Origin: Anaerolineae bacterium UTCFX1
GTDB taxonomy: Bacteria; Chloroflexota; Anaerolineae; Anaerolineales; Villigracilaceae
DNA: 64,000 nt
Assembly (NCBI GenBank): GCA_002050275.1
Contig: MWTB01000005.1
Span: 1 to 64,000 of the forward strand
Reading direction: 5' to 3'
Part shown: positions 41,586 through 50,666 of the stretch, piece after piece
How positions within the stretch are numbered: the stretch's first letter is position 1
Layout: each line of letters opens with the position of its first letter
The notes under the pieces: model-generated
The model's database searches: none
What the model was told of the DNA's origin: nothing
What the model saw: only the letters and a program-made list of their open reading frames with translations
Translations under genes and position numbers: made by a program

Positions 41586-43121
41586 TCACACCGACCCCAT
41601 CATCAACTTCGGACGATACTGCAGCGCCTCCGCCAAATGCGCGGACTGAATCTCCTCGCTCCCCGCTAAATCCGCGATGGTGCGCGATAACTTCAAGATA
41701 CGATGATATGCCCGCGCCGACAAATTCATCTGGCTCATCGCCGCACGCATCAGGCTCTGACCTTCGTCCTGCAACTGGCAAAATTGACGTATCTCTCCCA
41801 CGCGCATATCGGCGTTGCAAATAATATCGGATTGCGAACCTGCAAACCGCTGTTGCTGAATATTTCGCGCCGCTTGCACGCGCTGGCGAATGGACGCGGA
41901 GGATTCCCCCACACGATCTCCGCTCAACTTTTCATAATCCACGCGCGGGACTTCGATGTGGATGTCAATCCTGTCGAGCAACGGACCTGAGATTCGTTTT
42001 TGATATTTCGTCACAACAGGGGCGGCGCAGGTGCATGGCTTTTGCGAGTCGCCGTAGTAACCGCACGGGCAAGGATTCATCGCCGCGATCAATTGAAAGT
42101 TGGCTGAAAAAGTTAACGAGCCTTTGGCGCGGCTGATGGTGACGACTTTATCTTCCATCGGTTGGCGCATCACTTCGAGGACACGCGAACCAAATTCGGG
42201 GAACTCATCTAAAAACAAAACGCCCCTGTGAGCAAGCGATATTTCTCCGGGCTTGGGGATGTTTCCGCCGCCGACGAGTCCCGCGTGTGAAATGGTGTGA
42301 TGCGGCGCGCGGAACGGACGATGTTTGATGAGCGGCGTCCCCGCGGGAAGTTGATCGGCTACTGAAAAGATTCTTGTCACATCCAGCGATTCCTCGAGGG
42401 ACATTTCAGGCAGAATACCGGGCATGGCTCGCGCGAGCAACGTTTTTCCTGCGCCGGGGCTTCCAACCATAAGAACATTGTGTCCGCCAGCCGCGGCGAC
42501 TTCGAGCGCGCGCTTCACGTGTTCCTGTCCTTTGATCTCGGAAAAATCTGTCGGCGTGAACAACGGCTCGAGCGCGTCGTTGCTCGAGGGTTGATAAGGC
42601 TGAAGTAAACTGCGACCAGATAGATGGTTGTAAAGATCCGCAAGCGTCCGCACAGGATAAATTTCGAGGTCGGGAATCAAAGCCGCTTCGGGCGCATCCG
42701 CCTCGGGCACGAACATCCGCTTGTATCCGTTGGCGCGCGCGGTTGCCGCCATCGGTAAAATTCCGCGCGTGTGGCGCACGACTCCATCGAGCGAAAGTTC
42801 GCCGACGACGAGCGTGTTGTCAACAACATCGTGCGGCAGATGACCCGAAAGGATGATCACGCCGAGCGCGATGGGCAGGTCGTACGCGGGTCCCTCTTTG
42901 CGAATGGACGCGGGCGATAAATTGACAACGATGCGATGACGGGGAAAATGCAGACCCGCGTTTTTGACGGCGGTCTGCACGCGCTCGCGGCTCTCTTGCA
43001 CGGCGGCGTCGGGCAAGCCCACGATAATGACGGCGGGCAAGCCGTTGGAATAATCCACTTCCACTTCGACGATGACGCCTTCGAGTCCGATAACGGCGCA
43101 AGAAAAAACGCGGGCAAGCAT
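41586..43121 (-). CDS. comM: ComM/YifB-type Mg-chelatase-like AAA+ helicase
   Basis: 511 residues, normal length. N-terminal Lon-protease-like domain (about 1-170; VGLPDAAVQESRERV, VNLSPA), AAA+ core with Walker A GSPGAGKTLLA and Walker B GVLFLDEFPEF, the cysteine motif NPCPCGYYGDSQKPCTC, and the sensor region GPLLDRIDIHIEVPRV. ComM promotes branch migration of transforming DNA into the chromosome. It stands alone on the minus strand, about 120 bases downstream of the glycerate kinase gene, with a hairpin repeat between them. A fragment of a second copy sits at the window start. Confidence 0.95.
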   Translation of the reverse strand: MLARVFSCAVIGLEGVIVEVEVDYSNGLPAVIIVGLPDAAVQESRERVQTAVKNAGLHFPRHRIVVNLSPASIRKEGPAYDLPIALGVIILSGHLPHDVVDNTLVVGELSLDGVVRHTRGILPMAATARANGYKRMFVPEADAPEAALIPDLEIYPVRTLADLYNHLSGRSLLQPYQPSSNDALEPLFTPTDFSEIKGQEHVKRALEVAAAGGHNVLMVGSPGAGKTLLARAMPGILPEMSLEESLDVTRIFSVADQLPAGTPLIKHRPFRAPHHTISHAGLVGGGNIPKPGEISLAHRGVLFLDEFPEFGSRVLEVMRQPMEDKVVTISRAKGSLTFSANFQLIAAMNPCPCGYYGDSQKPCTCAAPVVTKYQKRISGPLLDRIDIHIEVPRVDYEKLSGDRVGESSASIRQRVQAARNIQQQRFAGSQSDIICNADMRVGEIRQFCQLQDEGQSLMRAAMSQMNLSARAYHRILKLSRTIADLAGSEEIQSAHLAEALQYRPKLMMGSV

Positions 43122-43164
43122 TTCAAGAGTTTATCACAAGCCAGTTGTGAATTAAGATCGTTCA

Positions 43165-43222
43165 GCCACAGAGATCACAGAGCGCTCTGAGAAAAACTCA
43201 AAATCTCTGTGTTCTCTGTGGC
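43165..43222. repeat. hairpin repeat upstream of comM
   Basis: gccacagagatcacagag pairs with ctctgtgttctctgtggc with one mismatch and a 22-base loop. It lies between the end of the glycerate kinase gene and comM. It could terminate the kinase transcript; this style of hairpin recurs at 50527-50580 and 10143-10218. Confidence 0.7.
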
Positions 43223-43240
43223 AAAGAAAGGTTTAACTCA

Positions 43241-44524
43241 TCACATTGCAAAAAGAAAAATCAAATCGTTGACGTTCGTGCCTGTTGGATGTGTGCGGAT
43301 CAGATCGCCAAGCGACTCGAAGAACGGATACGAGTCATTTCTCGACAGGCTGTCTGCCTCGCTTAACCCTAGCCGATTCGCCCTTCGAGCCGATTCCCCC
43401 GTCGCCACCGCGCCCGCCGCATCGGTGGGACCATCCTCGCCGTCGGTTGCAAGCGCGATCAACATCACATTTGGCAAATCGCGCAGTTCATTCACTGCGG
43501 CTAACGCGAGTTCTTGATTTCGTCCGCCTTTGCCGTCGCCGCGAATAGTGACGGTTGTTTCTCCGCCCGCGATCAAGCAAAATGGACGCGGACGTTTTGA
43601 AATTTCATCTCGTAGTTTTGTTGCCAACATCACGCCAACCTCACGCGCTTCACCTTGTAATTCGTTGGTCAAGATTTCAGAATTGAATCCTTCGCGTTGT
43701 ACTTGTTCCATCGCAGCGACCGCCGCAAGTTTGTTGTCGCCGATAATGATGTTTTGCACGCGAGAAAAGATGGGGTCGTTGGGTTTGAGGGTCTCAACAA
43801 GAGAATTTGAGAATTGGAGAATTGTTGGTTGGCTGGATGAAAACTTTTCAAAAATGAGGCGAGCGTCTTCTATTGTAGTCGGGTCGGGCGCAGTGGGACC
43901 TGAGGCGATGGCTTCGAATGGGTTGCCGATCACGTCGGAGAGGATCAGGCTGATGATTTTGGCTTTCGTCGCGCGTGCAAGCCATCCGCCTTTGACTCTG
44001 TCCAAGTGGCGGCGAATGGTGTTGATTTCGTTGATGGTCGCGCCAGATGCCAACAAAGATGATGTGAGCGTTTGCAACTCGTCAAGCGAGATCAACGGCG
44101 CGGTCATCAATGCCGAGCCTCCGCCTGAGATCAAGCAAACGAGCGTGTCATCTTCTTTTAGCGAAGAAACAAATTCAATTGCGCGTTCACCTGCGTGGAC
44201 GGAGCGCGCGTCGGGGATGGGATGCCCACTGAGGAGGAGAGGAATCAGACTAAAGTCCGCGCTGAGTGGAGTCGAAGCGGATGAAGCGTGCTTGCTAATA
44301 GCGAGCGCACCCGAAAGTTGAATCGATTCGGCTAAGGCAGTCATCATCGGAACGGCGGCTTTTCCAATGGCGAGACCATAAATGTTGCCATCCATTTTCG
44401 GCAAATGATTTTTCACCGTGCGATATGGGTCAACCGCGCTTAATGCGGCGGAAAGAATCCGCAAAATGCGCGCATCGTTCAAGCTGTGCGTTGCGCAACG
44501 ATTTATGTCCATCTCTGTTATCAT
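43241..44524 (-). CDS. glycerate 2-kinase (GckA/TtuD, MOFRL family)
   Basis: 427 residues. The N-terminal glycerate kinase domain has LAIGKAAVPMMTAL, SGHPIPDARSVHAGERAI and LVCLISGGGSALM, where ATP and glycerate bind; the middle has LSDVIGNPFEAIASGP. The C-terminal MOFRL domain carries AGGETTVTIRGDGKGGRNQE and ALATDGEDGPTDAAGA. It phosphorylates D-glycerate to 2-phosphoglycerate. Start ATG 44524 or ATG 44512; neither has a strong ribosome site. Divergent from a hydroxyacid dehydrogenase able to make glycerate, so the two form a short glyoxylate/hydroxypyruvate-to-glycolysis route (known pathway, inferred here). Confidence 0.93.
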   Translation of the reverse strand: MITEMDINRCATHSLNDARILRILSAALSAVDPYRTVKNHLPKMDGNIYGLAIGKAAVPMMTALAESIQLSGALAISKHASSASTPLSADFSLIPLLLSGHPIPDARSVHAGERAIEFVSSLKEDDTLVCLISGGGSALMTAPLISLDELQTLTSSLLASGATINEINTIRRHLDRVKGGWLARATKAKIISLILSDVIGNPFEAIASGPTAPDPTTIEDARLIFEKFSSSQPTILQFSNSLVETLKPNDPIFSRVQNIIIGDNKLAAVAAMEQVQREGFNSEILTNELQGEAREVGVMLATKLRDEISKRPRPFCLIAGGETTVTIRGDGKGGRNQELALAAVNELRDLPNVMLIALATDGEDGPTDAAGAVATGESARRANRLGLSEADSLSRNDSYPFFESLGDLIRTHPTGTNVNDLIFLFAM

Positions 44525-44548
44525 ATCAGAAGCATTCTTGGAGTTAAC

Positions 44549-45523
44549 GTGTCAAAACCGAAAGTATTTGTAACAAGACAAATTCCCCAAAAGGGTTTCG
44601 ATCTGATCGCTGATTTCTGCGATGTGGATTTGTGGGATGGCGATCTGCCGCCAAGTCGCGATGATTTCTTGCGGCGCGCGCGCGGCGTGGAAGGCGTTTT
44701 GTGCCTGCTCACGGATCTGTTCGACGGCGACATGATGGATGCGATCGGACCTCAACTTAAAGTGATCAGTAATTTCGCGGTCGGCTGTGACAATATTGAT
44801 GTGCTTGCGGCGACGGCGCGGGGCGTCTCGGTAGGCAATACGCCCGATGTGCTGACCGACGTCACCGCCGATTTTGCGTTTGCGCTGATGATGAGCGCTG
44901 GACGACGTATTCCGGAGGCGGATTGTTATGCGCGCAGTGGAGCGTGGAAGACCTGGCAGCCGATGGCGTTGCTTGGTTTGGAAATGAAGGACGCTACGCT
45001 TGGCTTGCTGGGTTTTGGGCGCGTAGGGAAAGCGATGGCGCGTCGCGCAGCGGGATTTGATATGCGCGTTATTTATTATGATCCGCTGGAAACAAAGTCG
45101 CCTTCCGATGTGCGCGCGACTCGGGTGGAGTTTGAGACTTTGCTTGAAGAATCGGATTTTCTATCGCTGCACACTCCGCTGACGGATGAAACGCGCCATA
45201 TGATCGCGGCGGATGCGCTCTCGAAAATGAAGCCGAATGCGGTGTTGGTAAATACGTCGCGCGGTCCGGTTGTGGACCTTGAAGCGCTATATCGCGCTCT
45301 TAAAGAGAAACGCATCTTCGCCGCAGGTTTGGATGTAACCGAGCCCGAACCTTTGCCGCTTAACCATCCGCTATTTGCACTCGATAATATCATCGTCACG
45401 CCGCATATTGCCAGTTCAAGCAAAGCGGCGCGCGACAAAATGGCGTGGATCGCGGCAAAGAATTTGATCGCCGGATTGAAAGGCGAACGTTTGCCGAACT
45501 GTTTTAATCTGCAGCGCCTTTGA
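44549..45523 (+). CDS. D-2-hydroxyacid dehydrogenase, probable glyoxylate/hydroxypyruvate reductase
   Basis: 324 residues from GTG 44549, which has TTGGAG six bases ahead; the frame is open from 44486 but that part overlaps the divergent gene. The NAD(P) Rossmann motif is LGLLGFGRVGKAMARRA. Other family marks: NFAVGCDNID, NTPDVLTDVTADFAFALMM, catalytic Arg in NTSRGPVVD, Glu in GLDVTEPEPL and His in VTPHIASS. It reduces glyoxylate or hydroxypyruvate, the latter giving glycerate. Its partner glycerate 2-kinase is divergent with only 24 bases between starts, so promoters must overlap coding sequence. Confidence 0.92.
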   Translation: MSKPKVFVTRQIPQKGFDLIADFCDVDLWDGDLPPSRDDFLRRARGVEGVLCLLTDLFDGDMMDAIGPQLKVISNFAVGCDNIDVLAATARGVSVGNTPDVLTDVTADFAFALMMSAGRRIPEADCYARSGAWKTWQPMALLGLEMKDATLGLLGFGRVGKAMARRAAGFDMRVIYYDPLETKSPSDVRATRVEFETLLEESDFLSLHTPLTDETRHMIAADALSKMKPNAVLVNTSRGPVVDLEALYRALKEKRIFAAGLDVTEPEPLPLNHPLFALDNIIVTPHIASSSKAARDKMAWIAAKNLIAGLKGERLPNCFNLQRL

Positions 45524-45564
45524 AGAACTGATCTCGCGATAAATCCCTCGACTATAATTTTCTC

Positions 45565-46401
45565 ATGGCTGAATTCCGCATCGCGCTCAAACAATTTTGG
45601 ACACGCGACTCATCCATCCTCTTGGGCGGATTCCTCCTCACGGTCTTCCTCATCGTCTACATCTGGTGGCCCCTCGCGGAGGAATACCTCAAATATGTGG
45701 ACTGGAACGGCGCGTGGTGGCGTTACATGGATTGGCTCCTGCTTGGCATCTTCGGGTTCATGTCGGTCACCATCATCGCCCGCGCGGATCTCAAGACCGA
45801 TTTGCTCATCGTCTTCGTCGGCGTCTGCGGCGGGTTGGCGATTGAAAGTTGGGGAACGCAAACGAATCTCTGGCATTATTACACCGCCGAACGACCGCCG
45901 CTGTGGATCATCCCCGCCTGGCCCATCGCGAGTCTTTCGATTGACCGCATTACTCGCTTCCTCAATTGGATGATCAACAAAATTGGAAAGCGTCTCCAAT
46001 TCATCCTTCATCCTTCTGCATTCATTATTCTCTATTGGCTTACCTTCGCCTCCTTTCTGACCTTGATGCTGGTCTTCGTCGCCCCGACCTTTGACAAGTC
46101 CTTTACATGGCTCGCAACAATTCTCTGCACTCTCTTAATTCTCACCCCCACAGATCATCGCTTTGCATTACTCACGTTCATCGCAGGTTCGGGGCTGGGA
46201 TATTATCTCGAACTGTGGGGCACCACTCGCGAGTGCTGGACATATTACACATTTCAAAAACCGCCGCTGTTCGCAGTGCTAGCGCATGGCATGGCGGCGG
46301 TCGCATTTTGGCGGGCAGGGTTGATGGTGAAAATGCTGTGGGAGAGATTTGGCTTCTCGGAGGCGAGGCAAGCGGAAGTCGGGCGTGAAGCGGGGGTTTA
46401 A
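45565..46401 (+). CDS. polytopic membrane protein with internal duplication, unknown function
   Basis: 278 residues, about seven or eight hydrophobic helices. Two halves share a motif: LAIESWGTQTNLWHYYTAERPPL and LGYYLELWGTTRECWTYYTFQKPPL, each followed by a hydrophobic stretch, so the protein arose by duplication. Conserved Glu, Trp and Tyr inside helices hint at a binding or catalytic site in the membrane. I do not recognise the family. TATAAT at 45553-45558 lies seven bases before the ATG and no ribosome site is visible, which suggests a leaderless mRNA. It stands between the dehydrogenase and the PadR operon. Confidence 0.75.
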   Translation: MAEFRIALKQFWTRDSSILLGGFLLTVFLIVYIWWPLAEEYLKYVDWNGAWWRYMDWLLLGIFGFMSVTIIARADLKTDLLIVFVGVCGGLAIESWGTQTNLWHYYTAERPPLWIIPAWPIASLSIDRITRFLNWMINKIGKRLQFILHPSAFIILYWLTFASFLTLMLVFVAPTFDKSFTWLATILCTLLILTPTDHRFALLTFIAGSGLGYYLELWGTTRECWTYYTFQKPPLFAVLAHGMAAVAFWRAGLMVKMLWERFGFSEARQAEVGREAGV

Positions 46402-46409
46402 TCCGCCCC

Positions 46410-46436
46410 TTGACAAAAAATAGTAACTCGTATAAT
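46410..46436 (+). promoter_or_regulatory. promoter of the padR-ABC operon
   Basis: Consensus TTGACA and TATAAT, separated by a short 15-base spacer. Short spacers are common where a regulator bends or blocks the site. It lies 52 bases ahead of the PadR gene, fitting autoregulation. AT-rich sequence at 46450-46480 could hold the operator. Confidence 0.7.
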
Positions 46437-46487
46437 ATTTCGCTCATTTGAAAATTAGTCACCCGTTTACTATTTTATAGAGGTTGG

Positions 46488-47102
46488 ATGTCCGTCCGAA
46501 ACGCTATCTTGGGTTTGCTTGCCAAAAAGCCGCGTCATGGGTATGAACTGCGCGTCGCCTTCTCCGCTGTGGTGGGCGAAGCCAGCTGGGATGTAAAACC
46601 CGCTCAGATTTACACCACGCTCGACCGTCTTGAAGAATCGGGCTTGGTGCAGACGAAGTCCGATATCGGCGAGGGGCGCGAACCAGACCGCCGCATTTAT
46701 GCCATCACCCGCGATGGACGCCACGCGCTCAAAGAATGGTTCGCGGAGGGAACGCCAAGCGAACATCAACGCGATGAATTTTATGTGAAGTTGATGATCG
46801 GTTTAATTTCGGGCGAAGCGGATCCCGCGAAGGTCATCCAAACGCAACGCGCAAAATTATTTCAGGAACTGCACGACGCCACCGCGCAACGCGATCGTTA
46901 CGACGCGCGGACTCAACTGGCGAAAATTTTCCTGCTCGATAAAATTATCATGCACCTCGAAGCCGACCTGCGCTGGCTTGACATGATCGAGATGCGGATC
47001 GAATCCATCAAGAAACAACCGCTTGATGAAGTGGAGATTCGCCGAAGGGGCAGACCGAAAAAAGAGGGTGGGGGTTCAACGCATTCGCCGCCAACTACAT
47101 AA
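46488..47102 (+). CDS. PadR-family transcriptional regulator
   Basis: 204 residues. The N-terminal winged helix reads VRNAILGLLAKKPRHGYELR, then QIYTTLDRLEESGLVQ and RRIYAITRDGRHALKEWF, the standard PadR/Vir pattern. A C-terminal helical region (about 95-185) serves for dimerisation and ends in a basic, Pro/Gly-rich tail. PadR proteins usually repress a neighbouring transporter until a drug or phenolic ligand binds. The MacB-type ABC genes follow 48 bases downstream on the same strand, so it very likely controls them and itself. Confidence 0.92.
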   Translation: MSVRNAILGLLAKKPRHGYELRVAFSAVVGEASWDVKPAQIYTTLDRLEESGLVQTKSDIGEGREPDRRIYAITRDGRHALKEWFAEGTPSEHQRDEFYVKLMIGLISGEADPAKVIQTQRAKLFQELHDATAQRDRYDARTQLAKIFLLDKIIMHLEADLRWLDMIEMRIESIKKQPLDEVEIRRRGRPKKEGGGSTHSPPTT

Positions 47103-47149
47103 TTCACTTTCCACTTTTTATATCTCTATTCTCTATCTCTGGAGCAACC

Positions 47150-47893
47150 ATGTCTAACATTCAAGCAGAAAAATTAACGAAAACCTATGGCGCAGGCAGT
47201 ACAAAAATTACTGCGCTCGACCATGTCAACATCACCATCAAAGAAGGCGAATTTGTCGCCATCATGGGACCGAGCGGATGCGGCAAATCTACATTGCTTC
47301 ATCTACTCGGAGGGCTGGATAAACCCAGCGAAGGTCATGTGCTAATCGGCGGGCATAACCTCACCGACCTCAACGACGATAAACTCACCGAACTGCGCCG
47401 CCGCAAGATCGGCTTCATCTTTCAATTCTTCAATCTCATCCCTGTGTTGAGTGCGGTTGAAAACGCCGCCCTGCCCGTCACGTTGGACGGGGTCAAACCT
47501 GCCGAAGCAAATTCGAAAGCGACCGAGTGGCTGACCCGCTTTGGCTTGTCCGACCGTTTGATGAATCGCCCCGATCAACTTTCTGGCGGACAACAACAAC
47601 GCGTCGCCATCGCCCGCGCCTTGGTCGCCGACCCCGAACTGATCCTCGCCGACGAGCCGACTGGGAATTTAGACACCCGCTCCAGCGACGAGATCGCCAG
47701 TCTATTGCGAGACGTGTCCAAACAATACGGCAGGACGATCGTCATGGTGACGCACGATCCGCGCATTGCGGCGTATGCCAATCGCATCATCTTCCTCAAA
47801 GACGGCAAAGTGGTGGATGAAACTCTGCTTGAAAAGAAGAACGGAAAGAACGCGGAAGATGTTATGGAGAAAATGAAACAACTAGGAGACTAG
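47150..47893 (+). CDS. MacB/LolD-type ABC transporter ATP-binding protein
   Basis: 247 residues. Walker A GPSGCGKSTLLHLLGG, Q-loop FIFQFFNLIPVLSAVEN, signature LSGGQQQRVAIARAL, Walker B LILADEPTGNLD and the H-loop VTHDPRIAAYA. These are the marks of the LolD/MacB/FtsE branch that powers FtsX-like permeases. It sits 25 bases before the permease gene. Together with PadR this looks like a regulated exporter of peptides, lipids or antibiotics; the substrate cannot be read from sequence. Confidence 0.95.
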   Translation: MSNIQAEKLTKTYGAGSTKITALDHVNITIKEGEFVAIMGPSGCGKSTLLHLLGGLDKPSEGHVLIGGHNLTDLNDDKLTELRRRKIGFIFQFFNLIPVLSAVENAALPVTLDGVKPAEANSKATEWLTRFGLSDRLMNRPDQLSGGQQQRVAIARALVADPELILADEPTGNLDTRSSDEIASLLRDVSKQYGRTIVMVTHDPRIAAYANRIIFLKDGKVVDETLLEKKNGKNAEDVMEKMKQLGD

Positions 47894-47918
47894 GTGACTA
47901 GCGACTAGGAGACTACAC

Positions 47919-50486
47919 ATGAACATCGAACTCACCCTCGCGTACCGCTACCTCGGCGGACGAAAATTAAGAACCTTCCTCACTACGCTGGCAGTTGTCT
48001 TTGGCGTGCTGGTGATCTTCGGCATGAACATTATTCTGCCGACCATGATCGAATCTCTGCAAGCCAACGTGCAAGGCGCGTCGGGCTTGGTGGATTTCAG
48101 CGCGACTCACATTTCAGGCGAACCGTTTTCCATTTCCGTCGCCGATCAATTGAAAAATGCCGATGGCGTGCGGGCGTATTCCCCGTCATTGACTCGCGTG
48201 GTCAACATCCCCGCCGATTTTTACGACGACGATTCGAATCAACCCGACAAGGTAACTGCGTTGTCCCTCGTCGGCGTGATTCCCGAAGCGGCTCGCTCCG
48301 TGCGGGCATATCCGCTCGTGGAGGGACGTTACCTCGAAGACGCCGACACGAACGCGGTCATCATTTCGCGTACGCTGGCCGATTCGCTCAACGCTCATTT
48401 GGGCGGCACAATCCGCATCCCCAGCGTGGACGGCACAACTGAATTAACCATCGTCGGCATTTTGCCAGCCCGCACCTCGCCAGGCAACGAAGAAATTTTG
48501 GTGAACCTGCCGACGGCGCAAACCATTACGAATCAAAGCGGCAAGGTGAACACGATTGATATCGTCATCGAAACCTTCGCTTCGGAGGAACGCCGCAACG
48601 AAATTCAAACCAATATTCAAAACGCGTTCGGCAAGAATTACGCGGTCGGCACACAGATCAGCGCCGATACGCAAATGTTCGCGTCATTGCAATTAGGTCA
48701 AGCCATGATGAACTTGTTCGGCGTGTTCGCCCTCTTCATGGGCGGATTCATCATCTTCAACACCTTCCGCACCATTGTGGCAGAACGCCGCCGCGATATT
48801 GGCATGTTGCGCGCACTGGGCGCGAATCGCAAAACCATCATCGGCATTATCCTCGCGGAAGGATTATTTCAAGGCATCCTCGGCACAGGCTTGGGAATTT
48901 TCTTTGGCTACTTTATGGGCGCGGGCATTGTCAAAGCGATGAGACCGATGATGACTCAATTTTTGAATTTGCAAATTGGCGAGCCTGTTATCTCGCCGAC
49001 GTTGGTCATCGTTTCCATTGCGTTAGGCGTGGGCGTCACGGTGGCGGCGGGCCTGTTCCCTGCGCTCAGCGCCAGCCGCGTAACTCCGCTTGAAGCGTTG
49101 CGACCGTCAGCCAATGAAAAGTTATTTGAAGGGCGAGCAGGCTGGGGCGCGGTCGGAGGCGCGGTTATTATCATTCTGACTCTGCTGGCGATTTTTTCAG
49201 GTCGCGCTGAGTTCATCATGCCAGGCGGATTTTTCTTCCTTTTGGGCTTGGTCTTAATTACGCCGATACTGGTGCGTCCGCTTGCGTTGTTGTTTGGGAA
49301 AATTCTGGCGTTGTTTTACGCGCGGCGCGGCATCAGCGATCTGGCGCAGGGCAACTTGACTCGCCAACCCTCGCGCGCGGCGGTGACAGCGAGCACCACC
49401 ATGCTCGCGTTGACGGTGATCATCGCCATCGGCGGGATGATCTCAAGCCTCACATTTACGTTATACGATCTGATCCGCGCCAACCTCGGCAGTGATTATC
49501 TTTTTATTCCGCCATCCATTGCGCTATGGAGCAGTAATGTGGGGGCAAATAAAGATTTTGCCGAGCAATTAAAAAATATTGACGGCGTTGATGAAGTGAG
49601 CGCGCTTCGCTATTCCAGCGCGGTCTCGAACGGACAACTGATTTCGTTGCTCTCGATGGACCCCGTTGCCTTCCCGCGCGTATCGGCTTTGTTCTTCCAA
49701 ACAAATATTTTCGCCGACGAGGTGTCCGCTTACGCGTCGTTAGATGAAGGGCGCAACATGATCGTGAATGGCGCATTGTTGGCGGCGTTGAAGAAAAATG
49801 TTGGCGATACGGTGAACATCGTCACGCCTGACGGTTCTTTCGATTACCGTATTGTGGCTGTGGCGACGGATATGCTCAACGCCAAAGTGACCACTGGATA
49901 TATTTCGCATGACAACATGAAAAAAGATTTCGGCGTGCAGGATGATGTTTTCATTCAATTGAATTTGAAAAAGGATGCTAACCGTCAAGCCGCCGATGCC
50001 GCCATTCGAGCGTTGTCCGCAAACTACCCGACCTTCAAAGTAATTTCGGGCGTGGAATACTACAACACAATGAAATCTCAACTGGACGCGACCTTTTCCG
50101 CGTTGTATATTTTATTCTTCGTGCTGGCGATTCCATCTCTGATCGCGATGATCAACACGCTGACCATCGGTGTGATCGAACGAACGCGCGAGATTGGCAT
50201 GATCCGCGCAGTGGGCGGCACGCGCAAACAGATCCGCGCTATGATTGTCAGCGAAGCCCTGTTGCTTTCCGCCATCGGCACCGCCTTCGGCATTTTCGGC
50301 GGACTCTATCTGGGCTATGTGATCGTTATTGCGTTGGAATCCATCTTTCCTCTGGGCTTCGTTTTCCCCACCGCTGGAATCTTGATCGGCATTGCCATCG
50401 GTCTCATCTTCGGAATCTTCGCCGCGTTCATCCCCGCCCGCCAGGCTTCGCGGATGAATGTCGTGGACGCGTTGCGGTATGAATAA
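47919..50486 (+). CDS. FtsX/MacB-type ABC permease, two-module form
   Basis: 855 residues. Helix 1 lies near the start (LTTLAVVFGVLVIFGMNIIL), then a large outer MacB-PCD domain (about 45-245). A three-helix FtsX unit contains RRRDIGMLRALGANRKTIIGI. The arrangement repeats in the second half, ending with ERTREIGMIRAVGGTRKQIRAM and three helices to the C-terminus. Two full FtsX modules in one chain mean a single polypeptide can pair with a dimer of the ATPase. Mechanotransmission, not classical transport, is typical for the family. ATG 47919 lies 25 bases after the ATPase stop. Confidence 0.93.
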   Translation: MNIELTLAYRYLGGRKLRTFLTTLAVVFGVLVIFGMNIILPTMIESLQANVQGASGLVDFSATHISGEPFSISVADQLKNADGVRAYSPSLTRVVNIPADFYDDDSNQPDKVTALSLVGVIPEAARSVRAYPLVEGRYLEDADTNAVIISRTLADSLNAHLGGTIRIPSVDGTTELTIVGILPARTSPGNEEILVNLPTAQTITNQSGKVNTIDIVIETFASEERRNEIQTNIQNAFGKNYAVGTQISADTQMFASLQLGQAMMNLFGVFALFMGGFIIFNTFRTIVAERRRDIGMLRALGANRKTIIGIILAEGLFQGILGTGLGIFFGYFMGAGIVKAMRPMMTQFLNLQIGEPVISPTLVIVSIALGVGVTVAAGLFPALSASRVTPLEALRPSANEKLFEGRAGWGAVGGAVIIILTLLAIFSGRAEFIMPGGFFFLLGLVLITPILVRPLALLFGKILALFYARRGISDLAQGNLTRQPSRAAVTASTTMLALTVIIAIGGMISSLTFTLYDLIRANLGSDYLFIPPSIALWSSNVGANKDFAEQLKNIDGVDEVSALRYSSAVSNGQLISLLSMDPVAFPRVSALFFQTNIFADEVSAYASLDEGRNMIVNGALLAALKKNVGDTVNIVTPDGSFDYRIVAVATDMLNAKVTTGYISHDNMKKDFGVQDDVFIQLNLKKDANRQAADAAIRALSANYPTFKVISGVEYYNTMKSQLDATFSALYILFFVLAIPSLIAMINTLTIGVIERTREIGMIRAVGGTRKQIRAMIVSEALLLSAIGTAFGIFGGLYLGYVIVIALESIFPLGFVFPTAGILIGIAIGLIFGIFAAFIPARQASRMNVVDALRYE

Positions 50487-50526
50487 ACAACGTTTCTTCA
50501 ATTAACATCAGACAAATCTTTTGAAT

Positions 50527-50580
50527 CGCCAAGACCGCGAAGAGCGCAAAGAAAGCCTTTTGCTCCTCGCGGTCTTGGCG
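50527..50580. repeat. hairpin repeat after the ABC permease
   Basis: cgccaagaccgcgaagagc pairs with gctcctcgcggtcttggcg with one mismatch and a 16-base loop. A T-rich tail follows, so it probably terminates the padR-ABC transcript. Wording and spacing resemble the hairpin at 43165-43222, suggesting a repeat family. Confidence 0.72.
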
Positions 50581-50666
50581 GTTAATTTTGTTGGGTTTGT
50601 AAACATCTTTCAATGACGAGTATACTTTCCGCAATCAACTTCCAAAATAGCAGCGAAGGAATAAAA

